Assembly: GCF_000239815.1 (NCBI RefSeq)
Contig: NZ_CAFK01000085.1
Coordinates: 1 to 64,000 of the forward strand
From: Bradyrhizobium sp. STM 3843
GTDB lineage: Bacteria > Pseudomonadota > Alphaproteobacteria > Rhizobiales > Xanthobacteraceae
DNA: 64,000 nucleotides
Reading direction: 5' to 3'
Part shown: positions 1 through 8,505 of the stretch, in pieces
How the letters are laid out: each line of letters starts with the position of its first letter
Numbering within the stretch: position 1 is the first letter of the stretch
Translations under genes and position numbers: made by a program
The notes under the pieces: generated by a model
Databases searched by the model: none
Told to the model about the DNA's origin: nothing
What the model saw: the letters and a program-made list of their open reading frames with translations, nothing else

Positions 1-92
1 GATGAGGGACAATGAGTTTCAAGCACAACTCGGGCCTAACGAGCCGCGGGAACACGAGGTTATGGGTCGATTGGCGAAGCAACACACCCGAT

Positions 93-190
93 GTCATTCC
101 GGGGCGCGCCTGCAAGGCGCGAGCCCGGAATCCATAACCACCATCGTGAGTATGGATTCCGGGCTCGCCCTCCGGGCGCCCCGGAATGAC
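93..190. repeat. Interspersed palindromic repeat (family A)
   Basis: The ends are exact inverted copies, GTCATTCCGG and CCGGAATGAC, and most of the arms pair, with GC-rich inner stems. The centre reads CCATAACCACCATCGTGAG and recurs inverted in the copy at 25673-25765. Shorter relatives with the same ends lie at 33814-33890 and 50391-50429. This looks like a REP/BIME-like intergenic repeat. Confidence 0.8.
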
Positions 191-315
191 GGTGGGGGAA
201 ACATCCGCCGTTCTCGACGCCCATGATTGTATACGAAGGACGATGACGGCGGTGAATAGATGATGAGCCGGCCTCAGCATGATGCGATGTGCGGAGACAT
301 CGACCTAACTCACCC

Positions 316-380
316 GTCATCGCGAGCGCCGCGAAGCGAGCCAGAGCCTCGCGCGAAGCTCTGGATTGCGTCGTCGCCAT
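316..380. repeat. Interspersed repeat (GAAGCGA/GCGATT type)
   Basis: Repeat-like sequence begins with CGTCATCGCGAGC, continues through GAAGCGAG, and ends with CTCTGGATTGCGTCG. A related but diverged arrangement (GTCGTTGCGAGGAGC, GACGAAGCGATCC, GATTGCGTCGC) occurs at 25847-25945. No coding signal is present. Confidence 0.5.
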
Positions 381-408
381 CGCTCCCCGCGTGACGTCAG
401 AAATTGGA

Positions 409-780
409 CTACCGCCCGTACACCACCGGCGCGCGGCGCACGATCACTGGCGGCGGCAGCTCACGTTGCCAGACGCGGCCGTCATCGAACTGCATGCGCA
501 TGCCGTCGGGCGAATAGACCACGCTTTCGTCGCGCGCATCGATCCACAGCCGGCTGTACGGGGCGTTCCAGTCCGGCCAGGCACGATAGGACTCGCCGGT
601 CTCGGTGGTCAGGTTCACGGCATCGCCGTTCTGAGTCACGAAGGCCGGCGCGCCGATCATGCCGTCGCGGCACATCTGGATGCAGCGGTAGGTGCCGGTG
701 AGGTTGGGAAGGGGTTGCGCGGATGCACTGCCGGCAACACAGGCGGCCAACAAGCCAACTACAACCGATACACGTGTCAT
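409..780 (-). CDS. Small exported protein of unknown function
   Basis: 123 aa. I start at the ATG at 780 because GGAG sits eight bases upstream; an earlier in-frame start has no better site. Residues 1-22 form a Sec-type signal peptide ending in a SASAQ-like cleavage region. The mature part is about 100 residues, starts with an NLTGTYRC segment carrying two close cysteines (CIQMC), and has alternating aromatic and charged residues suggesting a small beta-rich periplasmic protein. It follows the transglutaminase gene on the same strand after 121 bases, so co-transcription is possible but not shown. I do not recognise a named family. Confidence 0.7.
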   Translation of the reverse strand: MTRVSVVVGLLAACVAGSASAQPLPNLTGTYRCIQMCRDGMIGAPAFVTQNGDAVNLTTETGESYRAWPDWNAPYSRLWIDARDESVVYSPDGMRMQFDDGRVWQRELPPPVIVRRAPVVYGR

Positions 781-896
781 GTCGATCACTCCATTGCTCG
801 GAAAGGGAACAAGCATCCCCTGCCCTCGGTGTGATCAAAGCGCGACTGCAGCAATTCGTTCCGCCAGTTCCCCAGTTCGGAACCGCTTCGGCAGCT

Positions 897-1775
897 CTAC
901 GCGATCAGCATCACGTCAACGGCCACGCCGAGCTTCTGCTTCGGCGAGCCGACGATGATGCCGTCGACCGGCGAAACGTCGGCGAAGTCACGGCCCATGC
1001 CGAGGATGATATGATCATTGGCGACGATGAGATCATTGGTCGGGTCGAAGCCGATCCAGCCCAGCGCCTCGCCACACCACAGCGACACCCAGGCATGCGT
1101 CGCGTCCGCGCCCTGCAGCCGCTGCTGTCCCTCCGGCGGGATCGTACGCAGATAGCCGCTGACATAGGCGGCCGGCAGGCCGAGACCGCGCAGGCCGGCG
1201 ATCATGACATGCGCGAAGTCCTGGCAGACGCCAGCGCGATTGCCGAACACTTCGGTCAGCGGTGTCGAGATCACGGTCGCCTTGGGGTCATACCTGAACT
1301 CATTGCGGATACGGCGCATCAGATCGGCCGCGCTGGTGAGAATGCCGGCCGATGCCGGAAAGCTCGCCGCCGCATAGTCGGTGGCAGGCTTCAGGATCGG
1401 CACCAGCGCACTGGCGAAGACATAGCCGATCGGCGAGGACGGGCCGAGGCTGCTTGCCGCAAACGCCGCCTCGCGTACGTTCTCCCAGGCTGGGCTCGAA
1501 GCGCTGCGCTCCGGCGGCTTGCGCGACAGCTTCACGCGCGAGCGCGAATCGATGCGCAAATTGCGATGCGATTTGTCGATCACGATGCTTTCGGTCAGCG
1601 TGCCGTAGAAATCACGCCGCGCGGTGCGCTCGACCGGGCGCGGACGGATATCGACGCTGTGCGAGATCAGCTCCTGGCCGCCCCCATTGAGAGGTTCGAG
1701 CCGCAGCGTGCAGCGCGCGAAGCTCACCGCGCTCTCATACTCGTAGGTCGTAACGTGCTGGATGTCGTAGATCAC
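897..1775 (-). CDS. Transglutaminase-like protein (short form)
   Basis: 292 aa. The first 90 residues (YDIQHVTTYEYE onward) match the bacterial transglutaminase N-terminal beta domain. A transglutaminase/protease-like core follows, with Cys184 in AGVCQDFAH, His227 in ATHAWVSL and Asp244 in GFDPTND as the expected triad. The start is a GTG at 1773-1775 overlapping the upstream stop by four bases, so translational coupling is likely. It has no signal peptide and is probably cytoplasmic. In this family the core is thought to act as a peptidase or amide-bond transferase; the substrate is unknown. It is the last of three coupled genes with the ATP-grasp/alpha-E protein and the DUF2126 protein. Confidence 0.85.
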   Translation of the reverse strand: MIYDIQHVTTYEYESAVSFARCTLRLEPLNGGGQELISHSVDIRPRPVERTARRDFYGTLTESIVIDKSHRNLRIDSRSRVKLSRKPPERSASSPAWENVREAAFAASSLGPSSPIGYVFASALVPILKPATDYAAASFPASAGILTSAADLMRRIRNEFRYDPKATVISTPLTEVFGNRAGVCQDFAHVMIAGLRGLGLPAAYVSGYLRTIPPEGQQRLQGADATHAWVSLWCGEALGWIGFDPTNDLIVANDHIILGMGRDFADVSPVDGIIVGSPKQKLGVAVDVMLIA

Positions 1776-4336
1776 GCCAGGCCCGTCAGCTTTTCCGGCC
1801 GGCTGGCATGGGCCCCGTGGGGGAAATAGTGCTGCCCGATCGCGTCCGACAGGTTGAGCAGATCCTGTTCCAGCGCGAACATCGTCTTGGTGTCGAGATG
1901 CGCGGCCTCCGCCGTGGTCAGCGCGGCCTGCAGGGACACCGCCAGACGCTGCGGACGCTCGATCAACCCGTTCTCCTTCAGCACCGGGAGGCTCGCGATG
2001 TGCTCGTTCAGCGCTTCGACCTGGAATGCGATGGAGCGCGGATTATAGGGATCGAGCACGACGAGGTCGCGGATCGGCGCGAGCAACGGTCCGATCAGAT
2101 AGCGCGAGCGGTAGGTGATCTGACAGTCCACCAGCGTAAGCAGAATGTCGAGGTCCTCGGGGCTCGCCTCGTCGTAGCCGAACTGGCGGGCGAAACGCAG
2201 CGTGTTGATGCCGCGCTCGACGCGGCGGCCGATCTCGAGGAAGCGCCAGCCGGCGGCGCGATTCATGTTCTCCTGCGCAAGCCCCGCGAAGCTCGACAAT
2301 GCGCTAAGCCCTGTCTCTGCCGCGCTGATGAGGCCGTCATCGTCGTCGATCGGTTGCGCAAGCCGCGTCGGCATCTCCGCGATGATCTGCCAGGCATCCG
2401 GCGACAGCCGCTCACGCAGCGACGTCGCGGTGCGCTGCGCCGCACGCAGCAGCGACAGCGCCGAGCCGAACTGCGCCTCGGCCTGCAGCGCCTCAACGGC
2501 GGCACGCGGATCCTGCCCACGCGGACCTTGCGCGATCGCGCCCCAGGCGAGCAGCAGCCGGCGGATGCGTTCGGCCGCGGCAAGCATTGCCGGCGAGCCC
2601 CTGCCGGGATCGCGCTGCTGGGCGGCCAGCGCACGGATCAGCCGCAAGGTCGCCTCGGCGCGTTCGAGATAGCGGCCGAGCCAGAACAGATTGTCGGCGG
2701 CGCGGCTCGGCAACACGCCGGCGATGCGCCGGATGCGCACGCTGTCGGAGCCCGGCAGCAGCGTATGCGCGGGCACAGCCTTGTCGGCGACCACCCAGAC
2801 GTCGGCGGCGCGGGCGCCGTCGCCCATCGACACCGCGCGCGCATCGAGCTTGTCGGCGATGCGGCAGAAACCACCGGGCATGATCGCCCAGCCGTCGGGG
2901 GTGGCGGCCGCGAACACCCGCAGCACGAACGGCCGCGGCGTGATCTTGCCTTGCTCCCACACCGGCGTCGTCGACAGCCGCACCACCTCCTGGGCGACGT
3001 AGTCGACGCCGCGCTCGGCCATCGCTACGCGCAACCGCTCGCGCTCCGCAGGGGACAGTTCGCTCGGAAGCACCGGCCCCTCGCCGGCAAAACCCGGCAC
3101 GTCACGGCCATAGGCGCCGGCGATCGCGAACTCATCGAGCCGCGACAGCACCTCTTCGCGCGCGGCCTTCTGGCCGCACCACCAGGTGGCGATATGCGGG
3201 ATCTTGAGCTCCTCGCCGAGCACGCGCTGGCACAGGCTCGGCAAGAAGCCGAGCAGCGCGCGCGCTTCCAGGACGCCGGAGCCCGGCATGTTGGCGACCA
3301 CGACGCCGCTCTTGCGCAACACATCGATCAGCCCGGGCACGCCGAGCCGCGAGGCGGCATCGAGTTCGAGCGGATCGAGCGAGTTGGAATCGACCCGCCG
3401 CAGCAGCAGGTCGACGCGCTTGAGCCCGGCGACGGTGCGGACATGAACGCGATCACCTGTGACGGTGAGATCTTCCCCCTCGACCAGGAGGAAGCCGAGA
3501 TAGCGCGCCAGGGTGGTGTGCTCGAAGTAGGTCTCGCTGAACGCGCCCGGCGTCAGCACGCCGATGCGCGGTTCGTCGCGGTCGGCGCTGGCACGCAACG
3601 AATCGCGGAAGGACTCGAAAAACGGCGCAAGACGCGCGACGTTCATCGACTTGTAGAGCGAGGAGAAGGCGCGCGACAGCACCAGGCGATTTTCCAGCGC
3701 ATAACCCATGCCCGATGGCGCCTGCGTGCGGTCGCTCAGCACCCACCACCGGCCGTCGGGCCCGCGGCCGATATCGGCGGCGTAAATGCCGAGAAAGCGG
3801 CCGCCCGGTGGCTTCATACCCGCAATCGGACGCAGATATTCAGTCGAGCCGGCGATCGCGGCCGCAGGGATCGCACCTTCCGCAACCAGCCGCCCCTCGC
3901 CATACAGATCCTGCAGGACCCGATCGAGCAATTCGGCGCGCTGGATGATGCCGGCGGAGAGCTGGGCCCATTCCGTCTCGTCGATCAGGAGCGGCAGATG
4001 GCTGAGCGGCCACAGCCGCTCGGTCCCCTCCCCGGGTGCGCGATAGGTGACGCCGGCTTCCCGCAGATGGCGGTCGGCGGAGGCGAAGCGCCGTTCGATG
4101 TCGGTCGGTGCGAGCGCAGCGAACGTATCGACGAAGCGGGACCAGACCGGGCGCGGCGTGCCATCCGCGGCAATGAACTCATCAGGAATTCCAGGCAGCG
4201 GATGATAGTCACGCATCCATTGCGCCACCCGCCGCGAGGCAGGCCGCGGCTCGGCTGCTACGCTCGTTGCGACCGGGCTACCCGCCTGCTCCCGGCCGGT
4301 CTCTTGGCCGGTGTTTTGGCTGGTCGCGTCCGCCAT
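1772..4336 (-). CDS. Circularly permuted ATP-grasp / alpha-E fusion
   Basis: 854 aa. After a low-complexity N-terminus of about 40 residues, residues ~60-500 match the circularly permuted ATP-grasp family (former DUF404/DUF407), with the conserved stretches APSGMGYALENRLV and GSGVLEARALLGF. From residue ~540 (AADNLFWLGRYLERAE) to the C-terminus is the helical alpha-E domain (DUF403). Many genomes encode the two parts separately; here they are one protein. ATP-grasp relatives form amide bonds, so a peptide ligase is predicted. The ATG at 4336 has AGGAG eight bases upstream. It lies 30 bases after the DUF2126 gene and overlaps the next transglutaminase by four bases. Confidence 0.9.
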   Translation of the reverse strand: MADATSQNTGQETGREQAGSPVATSVAAEPRPASRRVAQWMRDYHPLPGIPDEFIAADGTPRPVWSRFVDTFAALAPTDIERRFASADRHLREAGVTYRAPGEGTERLWPLSHLPLLIDETEWAQLSAGIIQRAELLDRVLQDLYGEGRLVAEGAIPAAAIAGSTEYLRPIAGMKPPGGRFLGIYAADIGRGPDGRWWVLSDRTQAPSGMGYALENRLVLSRAFSSLYKSMNVARLAPFFESFRDSLRASADRDEPRIGVLTPGAFSETYFEHTTLARYLGFLLVEGEDLTVTGDRVHVRTVAGLKRVDLLLRRVDSNSLDPLELDAASRLGVPGLIDVLRKSGVVVANMPGSGVLEARALLGFLPSLCQRVLGEELKIPHIATWWCGQKAAREEVLSRLDEFAIAGAYGRDVPGFAGEGPVLPSELSPAERERLRVAMAERGVDYVAQEVVRLSTTPVWEQGKITPRPFVLRVFAAATPDGWAIMPGGFCRIADKLDARAVSMGDGARAADVWVVADKAVPAHTLLPGSDSVRIRRIAGVLPSRAADNLFWLGRYLERAEATLRLIRALAAQQRDPGRGSPAMLAAAERIRRLLLAWGAIAQGPRGQDPRAAVEALQAEAQFGSALSLLRAAQRTATSLRERLSPDAWQIIAEMPTRLAQPIDDDDGLISAAETGLSALSSFAGLAQENMNRAAGWRFLEIGRRVERGINTLRFARQFGYDEASPEDLDILLTLVDCQITYRSRYLIGPLLAPIRDLVVLDPYNPRSIAFQVEALNEHIASLPVLKENGLIERPQRLAVSLQAALTTAEAAHLDTKTMFALEQDLLNLSDAIGQHYFPHGAHASRPEKLTGLA

Positions 4337-4366
4337 CCCTGCTCTCCTGCCCCACCTCTCCCATTT

Positions 4367-7300
4367 TCAATGACGGAGCGGACGCCGCAAGTCGAGGGTC
4401 ATCGGGAATTCAATTGTGCGTTCCTCGCCCGGCGGGTCGATCTTGCCGGGCGTGTGGCCGTGATCCTGGAATCGGGCCAGCCGGCGCGCCTCCGCCTCAT
4501 AGGAATTGATTGGTTTGGTGTCGTAGTTGCGACCGCCGGGGTGGGCGACGTAGTAGACGCAGCCGCCGAGCGAACGGCCATTCCAGGTGTCGATCAGGTC
4601 AAATGTCAGCGGCGAATGCACCGGAATCGTCGGATGCAGGCCCGAGGCCGGCTGCCAGGCCTTGAAACGAACCGCGGCAACCGCCTCGGCCGAGCGTCCG
4701 GTCGGGGTCATCGGCAGGCGCCGGCCATTGCAGGTCACGACGTGGCGCCCTTCGATGAAGCCCTCGGCCTTGACTTGCAACCGTTCGACCGAGGAATCCA
4801 CGAAGCGGACCGTGCCGCCGGCCATGCCCTCCTCACCCAGCACATGCCAGGGCTCGAGCGCCTGGCGAAGCTCCAATGTCACACCGCCATGCTGGACCCG
4901 GCCGAAGGTCGGAAAACGGAACTCCAGCTGCGCCAGATACCATTCAGGCGAAAATTCATAGCCGGACAGCCTCAGCTCATCCAACACATCAAGAAAGTCT
5001 TCCCAGATGAAATGCGGCAGCATGAATCGGTCGTGCAGCGCGGTGCCCCAGCGGACGAACTTGCCCTCCTGCGGCTCGCGCCACAGCTTTGCGATCAGCG
5101 CCCGGATCAGAAGCTGCTGCGCCAGCGACATCCGCGGATCCGGCGGCATTTCCAATGCGCGGAACTCGACCAGACCAAGCCGGCCCGTCGGCCCTTCCGG
5201 CGAATAGAGCTTGTCGATGCAGATCTCGGCGCGATGGGTGTTGCCGGTAATATCGACCAACAAATTCCGGAACAGACGGTCAACCAACCACAGCGGCACA
5301 CTCTGACCGGCCGGCGGCACCTGGGCCAGCGCGATCTCGAGCTCATAAAGGCTGTCATGCCGGGCCTCATCGATCCGCGGCGCCTGGCTGGTCGGCCCGA
5401 TAAACATGCCGGAGAACAGATAGGACAGCGACGGATGACGCTGCCAGTACAAGACAAGACTCTTCAACAGATCAGGCCGGCGCAGGAACGGCGAGTCCGG
5501 CGGGCTCACGCCGCCGACCACGACATGATTGCCGCCGCCGGTGCCGGTGTGCCGGCCGTCGATCAGGAAACGGTTGGCGCCGAGCCGGACCTTGGACGCA
5601 TCCTCATAGAGGCCGAAGGTGATGTCGACCGCCTGCCGCCAGTTTTGCGCCGGCTGGATGTTGACCTCGATCACGCCGGGATCGGGCGTCACCTTGATCA
5701 CTTCGATGCGCGGGTCGTAAGGCGGCGCATAACCTTCGACATGAACCTTGATCTGCATCGCCTCAGCCGTCGCTTCGACAGTGGCGATCAACTCCAAGTA
5801 ATCCTGGACATTTTCGACCGGCGGCATGAACACGCAGAGGACGCCGTCGCGGATTTCGACCGAGATCGCCGTGCGTATCCCCGGTCCGCTCCCGGACTGA
5901 TATTGCACGTCCTGCTGGGGCACGCGGTCGAGCTTTTCGAGCGGCGCCACCCGCGGAACGATCACGGGGCGGCCGGGTGCAAACATCGGCAGCGGACCGC
6001 GCGGCTCGAACGGGTCCTGCGGATGGATATAGGGATAGTCCCCCGGCGGGATGTAGATCAGCGAGGCGATCGGCAGACGGAGGCCGAGCGGCGAGTCGCC
6101 CGGCACCAGGAACAGCCGTCCGCGCCGCAGCTTCCAACGCTCGCTGCGCCAGCGGCGCGCCTCCGCATTCCAGCGCTGGATCGGGAGTACGAAGCCACGC
6201 GGTATGTGCAGGCCTTCGTCGAACACCCGCGCCATGCGGGCGCGTTCCTCGGGATCGGCGAGCTTGGAATCGACGACGTCGACATTCTCCGGCAGTGCGG
6301 CTTCCTTCTGCAGCCAGTGCGTAGGATCCTCGAACGCGGGCAGCACATAATCAGTGCCGAGCCCGAGCGTCTGCGCGGTCGTATCAAGGAACCGCTCGGC
6401 GTCTTCGATCGTGACATTGCGCGGCCCATCGACGCTCGCGATCAGGTCGCCGTTCCGCCAGATCGGCTCACCATCCTTGCGCCAGTAGAGGCCAAAGGCC
6501 CAGCGCGGCAGGCTTTCGCCCGGATACCATTTGCCCTGGCCATAATGCAGCAGGCCGCCAGGCGCGAAGCGGGTCCGCAGCCGCCTGATGAGATCGTCGG
6601 CGAGCCCGCGCTTGGCCGGACCGACCGCAGCCGTATTCCATTCGGGCGATTCCATGTCGTCGATCGAGACGAAGGTCGGCTCGCCGCCCATGGTGAGGCG
6701 CACGTCATGTGCGGCGAGGTCGGCATCGACCGCCTCGCCCAGCCGGTCGAGCTTGGCCCAGGCGTCATCGGAGAACGGCTTGGTGATCCGGGGCGCCTCG
6801 CGGATGCGCCTCACATTCATCTCGAAGCCGAACTCGACCTCGGCAGCGCCGGCGCTGCCCGAAATCGGCGCCGCGGATCGATAATGCGGCGTCGCAGCTA
6901 CCGGAATGTGGCCTTCGCCCGCCAGCATGCCCGAGGTGACATCAAAGCCGATCCAGCCGGCACCGGGCAGATAGACCTCCGCCCAGGCGTGCAGATCAGT
7001 AAAGTCGTTCTCGACCTCCCGCGGCCCCTCGACCGGGTCGAGGTCCGGGCGCAACTGAATCAAATATCCGGAAACAAATCGCGCCGCCAAGCCGAGATGC
7101 CGCAAGATCTGGATCAGCAGCCAGGCGGAGTCCCGACAGGAACCCGCAGCGCTCGACAGCGTCTCCTCCGGCGCTTGAACGCCGGGCTCCATCCTGATGA
7201 TGTAGCGAATCTTTTTTTGCAGTTGCGCATTGAGGTCGACCAGGAAGTTGACCGTATTGGTGGCCTCGCGCGGAATCGACTTCAAGTAATCAGCCAACAA

Positions 7301-7675
7301 GGGACCCGGCGCGATGGTCTCGAGATAAGGCGCCAGCTCGGCCTTCAATCCGTCCGGATAGTTGAACGGAAAGCTGTCCGCATACGGCTCCACGAAAAAG
7401 TCGAAGGGATTGATCACGGTCATCTGCGCCGTGAAATCCACCTCGATTTTGAGTTCGTTCACCCTTTCCGGGAAGATATAGCGAGCCAACCAGTTGCCCT
7501 GGGGGTCCTGCTGCCAGTTCACGAAGTGGTCCGGCGGCGTGACCTTGAGCGAATAGCTCAGAATCGGCGTGCGGGTGTGGGGCGCCGGCCGCAATCGGAT
7601 GGTCTGTGGGCCGAGGTCGACGGGGCGGTCGTACTTATAATGAGTAACGTGATGTAACGCGACGTAGATTGACAC
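4367..7675 (-). CDS. Transglutaminase / DUF2126 large protein
   Basis: 1102 aa from the preferred GTG at 7675, which has GGAG about 11 bases upstream and starts directly at [15 protein letters not shown], the usual beginning of the family; an ATG at 7732 adds only an unconserved leader. Residues ~1-90 are the transglutaminase N-terminal domain. The core has Cys180 (AGSCRDSAW), His229 (DLHAWAEV) and Asp245 (GFDVTSG). The remaining ~800 residues are the DUF2126 region, found with circularly permuted ATP-grasp genes. It is the first gene of the three-gene operon. It probably works on the product of the ATP-grasp enzyme, but this is inference from context. Confidence 0.88.
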   Translation of the reverse strand: MSIYVALHHVTHYKYDRPVDLGPQTIRLRPAPHTRTPILSYSLKVTPPDHFVNWQQDPQGNWLARYIFPERVNELKIEVDFTAQMTVINPFDFFVEPYADSFPFNYPDGLKAELAPYLETIAPGPLLADYLKSIPREATNTVNFLVDLNAQLQKKIRYIIRMEPGVQAPEETLSSAAGSCRDSAWLLIQILRHLGLAARFVSGYLIQLRPDLDPVEGPREVENDFTDLHAWAEVYLPGAGWIGFDVTSGMLAGEGHIPVAATPHYRSAAPISGSAGAAEVEFGFEMNVRRIREAPRITKPFSDDAWAKLDRLGEAVDADLAAHDVRLTMGGEPTFVSIDDMESPEWNTAAVGPAKRGLADDLIRRLRTRFAPGGLLHYGQGKWYPGESLPRWAFGLYWRKDGEPIWRNGDLIASVDGPRNVTIEDAERFLDTTAQTLGLGTDYVLPAFEDPTHWLQKEAALPENVDVVDSKLADPEERARMARVFDEGLHIPRGFVLPIQRWNAEARRWRSERWKLRRGRLFLVPGDSPLGLRLPIASLIYIPPGDYPYIHPQDPFEPRGPLPMFAPGRPVIVPRVAPLEKLDRVPQQDVQYQSGSGPGIRTAISVEIRDGVLCVFMPPVENVQDYLELIATVEATAEAMQIKVHVEGYAPPYDPRIEVIKVTPDPGVIEVNIQPAQNWRQAVDITFGLYEDASKVRLGANRFLIDGRHTGTGGGNHVVVGGVSPPDSPFLRRPDLLKSLVLYWQRHPSLSYLFSGMFIGPTSQAPRIDEARHDSLYELEIALAQVPPAGQSVPLWLVDRLFRNLLVDITGNTHRAEICIDKLYSPEGPTGRLGLVEFRALEMPPDPRMSLAQQLLIRALIAKLWREPQEGKFVRWGTALHDRFMLPHFIWEDFLDVLDELRLSGYEFSPEWYLAQLEFRFPTFGRVQHGGVTLELRQALEPWHVLGEEGMAGGTVRFVDSSVERLQVKAEGFIEGRHVVTCNGRRLPMTPTGRSAEAVAAVRFKAWQPASGLHPTIPVHSPLTFDLIDTWNGRSLGGCVYYVAHPGGRNYDTKPINSYEAEARRLARFQDHGHTPGKIDPPGEERTIEFPMTLDLRRPLRH

Positions 7676-8257
7676 GGGACTGATTGCTCCAGCGGCTTTT
7701 TTGAGCAGAACATTGCTGTGCCGCAGGATCAAGCATTAACAAACGGCAATCGTGCCTATGAACTACCCGCGCTGGTACCGCCGGAGGTGTCAGTTCCTGG
7801 AGTACACACTCGCTTCCAGGCCGGTCAGATCGAAAGCATTACTGGAATCATGAGCTTGCTAGTATCCACGTCCCGAAATCCTGATAACGGCGTAGTTGCG
7901 ACCAGATATGAGGGAGGCTCGTGATGAGGGGCCAAGGTTCGACAACGACGTGTATTCCGTCTCGGTTCCCGTCTTTCCTGACCGGGGGCGCGTGTCCGTC
8001 ATGCCAGACCATGACACCTGTGGTAACATATTGGAGTTGATCTAATTTGAAGATGGAATTACCAGTCCCCGCCGCAGGGCCAGTTGTCCACAGGCGGCAA
8101 AGCCGCTCTGTCACGTAAGATTGACCTCGCCTCCCGTTGTTATATCAACAACTATACCACTAACTAACTGCAACTAATCGCGGTTTCACGCGCCGCAGTT
8201 GCTTGATAGCTGGCCCCCGCGTGCTATTTAGGGCAAACCTCACCAAAGGAGAATCAT
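7676..8257. other. Gene-poor intergenic region
   Basis: This divergent gap lies between the DUF2126 operon and the small basic-protein gene. An 88-codon minus-strand frame at 7848-8114 has no ribosome site and resembles nothing I recognise. An AT-rich inverted repeat, GTTGTT-ATATC-AACAAC, lies at 8136-8152. A promoter-like pair lies at 8203-8230. The rest (7735-8130) has lower GC than its neighbours and may be decayed or acquired DNA. Confidence 0.5.
8203..8230 (+). promoter_or_regulatory. Sigma-70-type promoter for the small basic protein
   Basis: TTGATA at 8203-8208 and TATTTA at 8225-8230 are separated by 16 bases. They stand about 28 bases before the GTG start and just upstream of the AAAGGAG ribosome site at 8245. 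The placement fits a short leader of about 20 bases. Confidence 0.5.
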
Positions 8258-8452
8258 GTGGCTAAGGCAACTAAGAAGGCACCGAAGAAACTGGCGCGCA
8301 AGCCCTACACGGCAGCTGACATCAAGCTGTTGAAGCAGCATTCGAAGTCGAAGACCCCGGTCGCGAAGATCGCGAAGCAGATGAAGCGCACCGAAGGCTC
8401 GCTGCGGCAGAAGGCCCTGGCGCTCGGGATCGGCTTGGGCCACCAGCGCTAA
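8258..8452 (+). CDS. Small basic helical protein, possible DNA-binding
   Basis: 64 aa. The start is the GTG at 8258, six bases after a very good AAAGGAG. The first 16 residues are lysine-rich with a Lys/Ala/Pro pattern (AKATKKAPKKLARK). The rest (YTAADIKLLKQHSKSKTP, then TEGSLRQKALALGIGL) looks like a compact SANT/helix-turn-helix-like fold: a first helix, then a TEGSLRQKA helix resembling the recognition helix of small Myb-like domains. A role as nucleoid or DNA-binding protein is inference. It stands alone behind its own promoter, and a hairpin follows at 8475-8498. Confidence 0.75.
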   Translation: MAKATKKAPKKLARKPYTAADIKLLKQHSKSKTPVAKIAKQMKRTEGSLRQKALALGIGLGHQR

Positions 8453-8474
8453 CGCGTTGGCGGGGCGCGCACGA

Positions 8475-8498
8475 CAGCCCGGACATCGTGCCGGGCTG
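8475..8498. terminator. Hairpin between convergent genes
   Basis: CAGCCCGG (8475-8482) and CCGGGCTG (8491-8498) form a perfect eight-base stem with an eight-base loop, between the converging ends at 8452 and 8506. There is no T-run, so it is only a possible bidirectional terminator. Confidence 0.4.
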
Positions 8499-8505
8499 CG
8501 CCGGC

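Larger units (their letters stand above)
1..408. other. Gene-free left edge with repeats
   Basis: No convincing gene lies here. Open frames on both strands are short and run through repeat DNA. The stretch holds a long imperfect palindrome at 93-190 and a second repeat at about 316-380. The first 90 bases show nothing I recognise. The downstream minus-strand gene ends at 409. Confidence 0.7.

Noticed and set aside
1808..7657. A 1949-codon open frame on the plus strand across two minus-strand genes
   Set aside because: It is antisense to two well-supported genes, is Arg/Gln/Asp-rich without domain features, and arises because GC-rich codon use leaves the opposite strand free of stops.
7848..8114. 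88-codon minus-strand frame in the 7.7-8.3 kb gap
   Set aside because: No ribosome site, no recognisable family, lower-GC patch that looks non-coding or decayed.
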